DNA of 64,000 nt from Hydrocarboniclastica marina (lineage in GTDB: Bacteria > Pseudomonadota > Gammaproteobacteria > Pseudomonadales > Oleiphilaceae): NCBI RefSeq assembly GCF_004851605.1, contig NZ_CP031093.1, positions 1,550,001-1,614,000 of the forward strand. Direction: 5' to 3'. This document shows, one piece after another, positions 46,601 through 53,605 of this stretch; position 1 is the first letter of the stretch; every line of letters begins with the position of its first letter. The notes beneath the pieces were generated by a model that saw nothing but the letters and a program-made list of their open reading frames with translations, made no database searches and was not told the DNA's origin. A program made the position numbers and the translations under genes.

Positions 46601-48525
46601 TCGGGGATATGGCCGGTGATGTTTTCGGTAATGGAATGTTGCTATCACCCCAGATAGAGCTGGTCGCCGCGTTCAACCATATGCACATATTTGTTGATCC
46701 GAATCCCGATGCCGCCGCGACGTTCGCCGAGCGTGAGCGCATGTTTGCCCTGGCCCGGTCTTCCTGGGAGGACTTCAACAGTGAGTTGATCTCAGCTGGC
46801 GGCGGAGTGTTCAGTAGGGCTGACAAGTCCATTCCCATCAGTGCGGAGATGAAAAAGCGATTCGACATCAAATCGGATACGCTGCCGCCCAATATGCTCA
46901 TCAGTCACATTCTGCGGGCCCAGGTGGATCTCCTCTGGCTGGGGGGTATTGGCACTTACGTTAAGGGGAGTAGCGAGACTCACAGCGACGTCGGCGATAA
47001 AGCGAACGATGCGCTACGGGTCAACGGACAGGACCTGAGGTGCAAAGTCATCGGTGAAGGCGCCAATCTTGGCGTTACGCAGCTCGGTAGAATCGAGTTT
47101 AATCTCAACGGTGGACGAAGCAACACGGATTTCATTGACAACTCAGGCGGCGTGGATTGCTCCGACCACGAAGTGAACATGAAGATCCTGTTCAATCGGC
47201 TGGTCGACAACGGCGACCTGACGGAGAAACAGCGCAACAAGATGCTGGTCGATATGACCGAAGATGTCGCCTCCCTGGTATTAAAGAACAACTATCGCCA
47301 GACCCAGGCTATCAGTATCGCCAGTGCCAGTGTTGTCGCCCGACTAGAGGAATATCGGCGGCTCATCGGCAGTCTGGAGTCCCGCGACAAGCTCAACCGT
47401 GAGCTGGAGTTCCTGCCCAGTGACGAGGTTATCGCAGAGCGCCAGCAGTACGGCCAGGGGCTGACACGGCCCGAGCTCTCGGTGCTGATCTCCTACGTCA
47501 AGGCGGACCTCAAGAGTGTACTTGATGAAAGCGAGTTGCCGGATAACCCCGTGTTGCTGGGTGAGCTTGCCTCAGCGTTCCCTGAACCCCTGGTAAAGCG
47601 TTTCCCGAAGGCGCTGGGTAACCATCAGCTGCGTCGACAAATCGTCGCTACCCAGGTTGCCAATGACATGGTCAACCATATGGGTATCAACTTCGTTGAC
47701 CGCCTGCAGCAGTCGACCGGCGCATCGCAGGCCGCGATCGCCACCGCGTACATCATCGCGCGGGAGATCTACCGCATGAGCTATTGGTGGGAGCAGATCG
47801 AGGCGCTGGATTACGAGGTTCCTGCGACGTTACAGGTTTCGATGATGGGTGACCTGATGCGGTTGATCCGGCGGTCGACACGCTGGCTGCTGCGAAATCG
47901 CCGTAATGAGCTTACCATTCGCGAACAGATTGAGCGATTCTCGGGCTCCCTTGGCGAATTTGTGGAAAAGCTGCCGGAATTCGTGGGAGAAAGCGCATCG
48001 GTTCGCCTTGACGAGCGTGCGCGGGAGCTGGTGGAACAGGGCGTTCCAGAAACGCTCGCGCGCACCGTCGCCGGCTCAAACCATTTGTACGTAGCCCTGG
48101 GAATAATTGAAGCGCAAGAGAACGCTGGCGTGGAAATGGCGCAGGTAGCCAATCTCTACTTTGCAGTGGGCGAGCGCCTGCACCTGGATTGGTTTGGCCA
48201 GGCTATCACAGCGTTGACGCCGACCAGCCATTGGCAGGCTCTTGCCCGCGAGAGCTTCAGAGAAGACCTGGACTGGCAGCAGCGGGCGCTCACTGTAGGT
48301 GTTCTGGCATTTGCCAAGAGCGCGAATATTGATACCAGCGGCGGTCTTGAGAAGTGCATGAAGGAGTGGGCGCGCCAGCATCGCAGTCTCATAGACCGCT
48401 GGAAGAGTATGTTGACGGAGCTCCGGGCCCATCCGGATCCGGAATTTTCGATGTTCTCCGTGGCATTACGTGAACTGCTGGACCTGGCCCAGAGCACGGC
48501 GCACTCTCCGCAGCTCGCAAGCTAG
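43630..48525 (+). CDS. gdhB: NAD-dependent glutamate dehydrogenase, large 180-kDa type
   Basis: 1631 residues, the size of the large bacterial NAD-GDH class. It converts glutamate to 2-oxoglutarate and ammonia, mainly in catabolism. A long N-terminal regulatory part with ACT-like segments (1-700) precedes the catalytic region (about 710-1240). That region includes [20 protein letters not shown], the lysine loop [15 protein letters not shown] and the Rossmann part with [19 protein letters not shown] and [18 protein letters not shown]. A helical C-terminal region follows. ATG 43630 is chosen among three closely spaced ATGs for frame and ribosome spacing (ACAGGTAGGT). The gene is alone in its transcription unit. 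I use the Pseudomonas symbol. Confidence 0.96.
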   Translation: [1631 protein letters not shown]

Positions 48526-48544
48526 TCAATCAGCCACTGTCTCT

Positions 48545-48563
48545 CCTGGGCTTCTGGCCCAGG
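48545..48563 (+). terminator. Possible terminator hairpin after gdhB
   Basis: CCTGGGC-TTCTG-GCCCAGG, a perfect 7-bp stem 20 bases after the gdhB stop. There is no T-run directly behind it, though TTTTTT occurs about 27 bases later, so termination here is only likely. Confidence 0.4.
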
Positions 48564-48773
48564 CTCTCCGTCCCCTTTCCGCCAAGCCCCTGTTTTTTCT
48601 TCTTTCCGGTGCACGGGTACGTGCATCGGCAGTCATGGCGTCAATCAGGTGCGGGGAGAGCCCGAAAAACCGGCCGATCGCCGGGTAGCCATCGGGGGCT
48701 ATCGCATCCGGTAACGACATTTCGCAGATTTTGGTACACTAGGCAATCTATTCGCAGGAGCCGGAGGCGCATC

Positions 48774-49292
48774 TTGAAGTGGCAGAGAGTCGTTCAGGAG
48801 AAACTGTTCCTGGCTGAAACATTGCTGCGCTCGACCGGCGGTGGTGATCATCAGGTTGAACCCAGTAAAGTTCAGGTTGAACCCAGTAAAGTACAGCGCA
48901 CCGCATTGGTTCAGGGCGCTGTCGCCCTGATACTCAACGCCAGGGCAAGTCTGCTGGTCCTGATTGCGCAATCGAACCAGAATAAAGTGAATGAGGTTGT
49001 CTCCCTGGACGCGTTGAGCCAGCTATTGGGTGAGAACAATCCTGACATACAGAATCTTCGTCAGTTGAGTCAGAACAGGCATAGCTGGTGGTATCAGCTG
49101 GAAATGTTGGCCGCCTGGCTGATGCATCCGCGAGAAGAACCAAGAGCTGCGAGTGAGCATGACCATGGCAGTAACCTGATCATAGCCATTGCGGATGAAG
49201 GGCCTGCGACGACACCAGCCGATCTGCTGGGCCTCATCAAAGAATTTAAGACCTATACTGCCGAGCTTAGCCAGAGGCACGATGAGTGGTAG
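48774..49292 (+). CDS. DUF6586 family protein
   Basis: 172 residues, helical and soluble. The N-terminus, KWQRVVQEKLFLAETLLRST, and the later NARASLLVLIAQSNQNKV and SWWYQLEMLAAWLMHP match the DUF6586 family found near lexA, sulA and topA in Pseudomonas relatives. TTG 48774 is the best start: GGAG occurs about ten bases upstream and the homologous part begins right there, while the in-frame sequence back to 48609 is unlike any protein. Residues 27-40 are a perfect in-frame duplication of QVEPSKV. Function unknown. Confidence 0.75.
   Translation: MKWQRVVQEKLFLAETLLRSTGGGDHQVEPSKVQVEPSKVQRTALVQGAVALILNARASLLVLIAQSNQNKVNEVVSLDALSQLLGENNPDIQNLRQLSQNRHSWWYQLEMLAAWLMHPREEPRAASEHDHGSNLIIAIADEGPATTPADLLGLIKEFKTYTAELSQRHDEW
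48852..48893 (+). repeat. In-frame 21-bp tandem duplication in the DUF6586 gene
   Basis: Two adjacent 21-base copies that differ only at the last base. They encode QVEPSKV twice. The near identity suggests a recent duplication in a loop that tolerates length change. Confidence 0.9.
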
Positions 49293-49441
49293 AAGCAGGG
49301 AACAAACCTGCTTACGTATCTGTCTGAAATAGGCGTACCGCTGGATGGTCCAGCTGAGAAGGGTGCAGCTGAGCTGGTTCAGTATCGAAATTCACGGGCT
49401 GGCGGTGCATGCCGTAGTCTCTTACATAGAAGGCGAGAAGA

Positions 49442-49711
49442 ATGCCCACCTCTTTTCTGGAAATCATAGAACTGCCTAACGGCGACTATGCGCTACGCCG
49501 CTCTGACGACGACAAGTCGCCTCTGGTTAAAATCTCGTTTTCGCGGGAAGCGAGAGAAATGTTGCAGGACAACGAGTTGGAAGTGGCCAAAGCCATGATA
49601 GCAGCCGGTATCGAAGCTGTCGGGACCCTGTCTGACGAGTTTGAGGTAGAGGCAGAACTGGAGCCCGATTCAGAGTCAGAAAGCGAAGAGCAAACTCATA
49701 CACTGCACTAA
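49442..49711 (+). CDS. Small acidic conserved hypothetical protein
   Basis: 89 residues. It starts MPTSFLEIIELPNGDYALRR, continues with SPLVKISFSREAREML and ends in an acidic Glu/Ser tail. A small protein of this kind lies between sulA and the DUF6586 gene in Pseudomonas (the PA3009 position), so position and size support a real gene. AAGGCGAGAAG precedes ATG 49442. No motif indicates a function. The 149-bp gap before it and the 257-bp gap after it show no other gene. Confidence 0.65.
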   Translation: MPTSFLEIIELPNGDYALRRSDDDKSPLVKISFSREAREMLQDNELEVAKAMIAAGIEAVGTLSDEFEVEAELEPDSESESEEQTHTLH

Positions 49712-49968
49712 CCGTGGCATTGCGAGCTGCTGTTTGAGCACTGCAGTGAAAGTGCCGAGCTATAGGGCCGAGGTCTACCCGCAAGCACTGGCCTTCCAGG
49801 GACCCGTGTCTGCCCAACGAACTACGTCCGGTTGCCTTGGTACACAGCCCGGGTCGCGCCTCGCGACGGGAAAGCAAGCACTTTCAGCGAGTTGAGCCAA
49901 CGGCTTATCGTTCAAGCGCTTACTGCATCAATCACCTAGTGCGTCGGAACATGACAATGCCTGAGTAA

Positions 49969-50478
49969 TCAGCGAGTTCTCAGGACGACGCCATGACTGC
50001 GACCTTTGGCTGATGCGTGCTCCAGTCTGGCGTGGGCACTCTTGCTCAATTTTCCCGACCACAGAACTACAGCATGGCACGTGCCAGCGGCCAACGCCCT
50101 TTCAGCCATCTCAAGTGCATCGTGCTGTTCGGATGAGCGAAGGACCAGTAATTGCCCAGGCACAATGCCGTGGTGCTGCTGCCATTTCTGCACCAGCGAA
50201 GCAGGTGGATCAACCCACGCCAGCCAGCGTTCTTCCTGGTTGAGCTGTGTCAGCATCGGCAGTAGAAGCTGAAAATTTTCGACCTGACTCTGGGGAAGAA
50301 TAATTTCCGTCACGTTGCCAGTACCACCACAAGCGTCTTCTGCCGGAGCTATGGGGGTGACGACAACGGGGGAAGCCCGACGCGGACGTTGCACGGGCGC
50401 GACTGCCGGGCGCTGGCCGACTTCAGCCATCCAGGGCTTGTGCTTGTGACAAGGGGCGTCAAGGATAAGTTGTTCCAT
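49969..50478 (-). CDS. sulA: SOS cell-division inhibitor SulA
   Basis: 169 residues. The RecA-like SulA domain spans about 55-160, with VTEIILPQSQVENFQLLLPML, WLAWVDPPASL and VLRSSEQHDALEMAERALAAG. SulA binds FtsZ and stops division during DNA damage. The N-terminal 50 residues are basic, Pro-rich and not conserved. AGGAGACTGAAGCC precedes ATG 50478. It lies 84 bases after lexA on the same strand; no separate SOS box is seen before it, so lexA-sulA co-transcription from the lexA promoter is likely. Confidence 0.9.
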   Translation of the reverse strand: MEQLILDAPCHKHKPWMAEVGQRPAVAPVQRPRRASPVVVTPIAPAEDACGGTGNVTEIILPQSQVENFQLLLPMLTQLNQEERWLAWVDPPASLVQKWQQHHGIVPGQLLVLRSSEQHDALEMAERALAAGTCHAVVLWSGKLSKSAHARLEHASAKGRSHGVVLRTR

Positions 50479-50562
50479 GGCTTCAGTCTCCTGGCGTGTG
50501 ACAGCGGTTGGTGCGCCCGGGAGTGGGCAAGCGGATACCGGGCTTACAGCCTGGTATCACGC

Positions 50563-51171
50563 TCAGTGCAGCTCATCTTTTCGAATGACGCCTACACCCA
50601 GACCTTCAATAAAAAGCTCCTGCTCGCGCAGATCTACTTCGATCGGCTCGAAAGTTTCGTTCTCAGGTAATAGCCAGACCTGGTGGCCCTCGCGTTTGAA
50701 TCTCTTCACGGTGACCTCGTCCCCCAGTCGCGCGACGACGATCTGGCCGTTGCGAACATTCTGAGTGCTGTGAACAGCTAGCAGGTCTCCATCGAAAATC
50801 CCGACATCCTTCATACTCATCCCCCGGACGCGGAGAAAGTAACTGGCGGCGGGCGAGAAAAACTCTGGTGCGAGCGCGCAGTAATCCTCGATGTTTTCCT
50901 GGGCCAGGATGGGGTTACCCGCGGCTACTTGACCGATGATCGGTAAACCCTGAGCTGCCGGGTCGTCCGGTAGCCTTATTCCCCGGCTCGCCCCAGGCAC
51001 CATTTCAATGGCCCCTTTGCGAGCAAGGGCGCGCAAGTGCTCTTCCGCCGCGTTGGCCGACTTGAATCCCAACTCCTTCGCTATCTCGGCGCGGGTAGGG
51101 GGATAGCCGGTATCCTCGATGTTCCGTTTGATTAACGTGAGGACTTCCGTTTGGCGAGGCGTTAGTTTCAT
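50563..51171 (-). CDS. lexA: SOS repressor LexA
   Basis: 202 residues, equal to E. coli LexA. It has an N-terminal winged helix ([34 protein letters not shown]) and a C-terminal S24 peptidase domain. The self-cleavage bond is Ala84-Gly85 (QVAAGNP), with nucleophile Ser119 (RGMSM) and base Lys156 (EVTVKRF). RecA filaments trigger its self-cleavage. The start is ATG 51171 by family length; the frame is open further upstream but reads through the operator. Two LexA boxes lie 15-50 bases upstream, showing self-repression. Confidence 0.97.
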   Translation of the reverse strand: MKLTPRQTEVLTLIKRNIEDTGYPPTRAEIAKELGFKSANAAEEHLRALARKGAIEMVPGASRGIRLPDDPAAQGLPIIGQVAAGNPILAQENIEDYCALAPEFFSPAASYFLRVRGMSMKDVGIFDGDLLAVHSTQNVRNGQIVVARLGDEVTVKRFKREGHQVWLLPENETFEPIEVDLREQELFIEGLGVGVIRKDELH

Positions 51172-51185
51172 CGCGTGATCCCTGG

Positions 51186-51201
51186 CTGTTTGTATATACA
51201 G
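51186..51201 (-). promoter_or_regulatory. LexA operator box 1
   Basis: CTGTTTGTATATACAG (plus-strand reading), fitting CTG-N10-CAG. It is located just downstream of the predicted lexA transcription start, 14 bases before the start codon. Confidence 0.88.
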
Positions 51202-51205
51202 TATG

Positions 51206-51221
51206 CTGTCAATATATACAG
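51206..51221 (-). promoter_or_regulatory. LexA operator box 2
   Basis: CTGTCAATATATACAG (plus-strand reading), fitting CTG-N10-CAG. It is four bases from box 1, so the two centres are 20 bases apart, about two helical turns. It covers the -10 element. Confidence 0.9.
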
Positions 51222-51239
51222 TGTCTGTAGCCCTGTAAA
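51211..51239 (-). promoter_or_regulatory. lexA promoter
   Basis: On the minus strand, TTTACA (51234-51239), a 17-base spacer and TATATT (51211-51216). The -10 element lies within LexA box 2, so bound LexA would block RNA polymerase. Confidence 0.7.
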
Positions 51240-51394
51240 GCCTGGGCGTGACGAAGGGCAAAACCAGGTTAGGTTGGCCAGTATATTTTCCGGGCATAAG
51301 CCGGGCGGATGGCTAAGGATAATCGGTACGGCGGGAGGTGGCCGCGGCGCCGGTAGCTCCGCGGTTTACCCTTGAGTCATTGGCAGAAAAGCGG

Positions 51395-51670
51395 CTAACC
51401 GGTAGTGAAGTTTTTGGGCGTCGTAACGTCAACACTCTCAACAGTCACGGACTCCACCTTTGCCTTGTCGGGTCCCTGGTGTAGCCATTTCACCAGCTTG
51501 GCGATGGAATCTTCTTCACCGCACGCGGTCACTTCCACAGAGCCATCAGGGCAGTTTACAGCTTTACCTGTAATGCCGTGTTTCTGCGCGATGTCCTGAG
51601 TTGCAGCTCGAAACCCTATACCCTGAACGTATCCGTTTATTTTGACTCGAACGCATCTTTCGCTTCCCAT
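51395..51670 (-). CDS. Acylphosphatase
   Basis: 91 residues, one acylphosphatase domain. Catalytic Arg21 lies in YVQGIGFR and Asn39 in KAVNCPDGSVEV, both in the right context. It hydrolyses carboxyl-phosphate bonds of small acyl phosphates. AGGAAGG precedes ATG 51670; two ATGs further upstream in frame lack conserved sequence. It is divergent from the glutamine amidotransferase gene, with 87 bases between. Confidence 0.93.
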   Translation of the reverse strand: MGSERCVRVKINGYVQGIGFRAATQDIAQKHGITGKAVNCPDGSVEVTACGEEDSIAKLVKWLHQGPDKAKVESVTVESVDVTTPKNFTTG

Positions 51671-51757
51671 GGCAGCCTTCCTCTTTCTGATCATATCGAT
51701 GCTATGGGATACCATAACGGGTTTTAGCCTAACAGAAAGCCCCGGCCTGGAGTGTGT

Positions 51758-52510
51758 ATGACCCGGATCCTGATTCTGAAAACTGGAACGACATTTCCTG
51801 AGATCGCGCGTAATCTGGGCGATTTCGACATCTTATTCAAGCGGGCGATGCAGATCGACGGCGTATCTTTCGTGGTAAGTGACGTTTCGAATGGCGAGCC
51901 TCTGCCAGACTTTGCCGATGGGGATGGCGTTGTGGTGACAGGGTCTCCGGCCATGGTCACGGACCGCGCTGACTGGAGCGAAGCTACCGCGGCATGGCTC
52001 GCGGAGTGGGTGAGTTGGGGTCGACCCGCGCTTGGCGTCTGCTACGGCCACCAGTTGCTGGCACACGCGCTGGGCGGCAAGGTGGGCGGTCATGCCGATG
52101 GCAGGGAAATGGGAACACTGGACGTTACCTTGACCGACAGGGCGGCAGACGACCCCCTGTTTGGGGGTCTGCCTGCCAGCTTTCCTGCGCACCTCACGCA
52201 TCGCCAGTCAGTGATCGCGCTGCCGGACGGCGCGACGCTTCTGGCCAGATCAGAAAGTGAGCCACACCAGGCCTTCCGCGTGGGGACCACGGCGTGGGGC
52301 CTACAGTTTCATCCCGAGTTTTCCGAGCAGGTGATGGCAGCTTATATAGATCGGCAGCGCATGGATCTGCTTGCGGAAGGGCGTAACCCTGACATGATGC
52401 GTGAGCAGTTAAAGCCCACGCGGGATGCCACCAGCTTGCTCCAGCGGTTCGTACAAGGTGTGAAATACGGTTTCCCGCTCGTGTCCAGCGAACAGATGCT
52501 TAAAGGCTAG
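51758..52510 (+). CDS. Class I glutamine amidotransferase, GMP-synthase-like
   Basis: 250 residues, a stand-alone class I amidotransferase domain. Its triad is Cys95 (LGVCYGHQLLAHALGG), His185 and Glu187 (LQFHPEFSE). It releases ammonia from glutamine for an unknown acceptor, or hydrolyses gamma-glutamyl bonds; the true substrate cannot be read from sequence. GMP synthetase itself would have a C-terminal ATP-pyrophosphatase domain, absent here. ATG 51758 follows GGAG; GTG 51752 is too close. It ends eight bases from the convergent DUF6231 gene. Confidence 0.88.
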   Translation: MTRILILKTGTTFPEIARNLGDFDILFKRAMQIDGVSFVVSDVSNGEPLPDFADGDGVVVTGSPAMVTDRADWSEATAAWLAEWVSWGRPALGVCYGHQLLAHALGGKVGGHADGREMGTLDVTLTDRAADDPLFGGLPASFPAHLTHRQSVIALPDGATLLARSESEPHQAFRVGTTAWGLQFHPEFSEQVMAAYIDRQRMDLLAEGRNPDMMREQLKPTRDATSLLQRFVQGVKYGFPLVSSEQMLKG

Positions 52511-52518
52511 TGTTTCCA

Positions 52519-52992
52519 TCACCAGTGAGATTTGTTCCACCTGCCGGGGTTAGCCCAGTTTTCAGCATTGTTCCATTGTCGCTTGTGGTTATAGTTGTCG
52601 ATGTCGTAGGCATAAATACTTGCCGGAGGTTGCCCCGCCGAATCGAGAATGCGCTTGAACCCCAGGCCAATGAAATCTGCGAATTGCCACGGGGCATGGG
52701 TTTCCGTCATCACAGCGATTCTGCGGGCGCCCGAATTGCGCAACTGGCCCAGAAGATTTCTTCCCTGAGCATGGGATAGCTGTTCAAGGGTTTCAGAAAT
52801 CAACGCAACGTCGTACAACTGATCAAGCGGAAAGACAGCTGTAGGGTCATCCGCTGAAATGCGCGTCACACGCGTTTCCGGATAGTCGCAATGCCAGGCT
52901 TCAGCCAGAAGGCAGGCCTGTTCGCCACAGCAGATGATCGACTTTGGGTTTACGCTGTAGAGAATCTGTTTGAGCACCATTTTCGGTTCCAT
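52519..52992 (-). CDS. DUF6231 family protein
   Basis: 157 residues. The order [33 protein letters not shown] and [14 protein letters not shown] looks like a degenerate Rossmann methyltransferase fold, lacking the glycine-rich SAM loop. The C-terminus ([20 protein letters not shown]) is rich in Asn and aromatic residues. Proteins of this kind recur in Pseudomonas and Marinobacter and are listed as DUF6231. GGAGTAGGCC lies before ATG 52992. Function unknown. Confidence 0.7.
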   Translation of the reverse strand: MEPKMVLKQILYSVNPKSIICCGEQACLLAEAWHCDYPETRVTRISADDPTAVFPLDQLYDVALISETLEQLSHAQGRNLLGQLRNSGARRIAVMTETHAPWQFADFIGLGFKRILDSAGQPPASIYAYDIDNYNHKRQWNNAENWANPGRWNKSHW

Positions 52993-53109
52993 GGCCTACT
53001 CCTGCTTGTTGTTCAGTACACTGTAACTGCGTTATCACCGATCAGTCGCGGTGAACTGATCCTATGGCTCGCCAGCCGTCCAATATTGACAAGACAAGGC
53101 ACGATTCAC

Positions 53110-53436
53110 ATGTTTACCGCATTCGTCTACCTCAGCGCTGCGCTTGCTGAAATCGCAGGCTGCTTCGCGTTCTGGTCCTGGTACCGGCTAAGTGGGTCGG
53201 TGCTATGGCTTGTCCCCGGAATGTTAAGCCTGGCGCTGTTTGCGTGGCTTCTGAGCCTAGTGGATGCAGACTACGCCGGTAGAGCCTACGCTGCGTACGG
53301 TGGAGTATATATTGTTAGCGCATTGCTCTGGCTTTGGCTGGTGGAGCAGCGGATGCCGGACCGGTGGGACTTGCTGGGTGCTGGCATCTGCCTGGCAGGT
53401 GCGGCAGTGATACTGTTGGGGCCGCGCGGGGCGTAA
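53110..53436 (+). CDS. ynfA: YnfA family (UPF0060) inner-membrane protein
   Basis: 108 residues, four membrane helices. The family marks are [17 protein letters not shown] near the N-terminus, [21 protein letters not shown] and the end [20 protein letters not shown]. YnfA is related to small multidrug resistance (EmrE-like) transporters and has been linked to efflux in Shigella. ATG 53110 gives the full family length; the frame is open further upstream but overlaps DUF6231. AAGG lies about ten bases before the start. Confidence 0.92.
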   Translation: MFTAFVYLSAALAEIAGCFAFWSWYRLSGSVLWLVPGMLSLALFAWLLSLVDADYAGRAYAAYGGVYIVSALLWLWLVEQRMPDRWDLLGAGICLAGAAVILLGPRGA

Positions 53437-53605
53437 TGCCTCTGCCTTATGTAGGGGGTCGCTACCGGGCTGATAGCAGCCACTAACTGATCTTCGGCCG
53501 TGTACAGGTTCGCGCCCGAGCCCGTTTATCGCCTATGCTCTCTCTATAGCAGTCGGTTTTTATCTGGCCACGGAAATCACGCAACCCCGGCGGGCCGCAA
53601 CATAG

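Noticed and set aside
48526-48720. 64-codon minus-strand frame after gdhB
   Set aside because: No ribosome site, it spans the putative gdhB terminator stem, and I recognise no family. It may be chance coding in GC-rich DNA.
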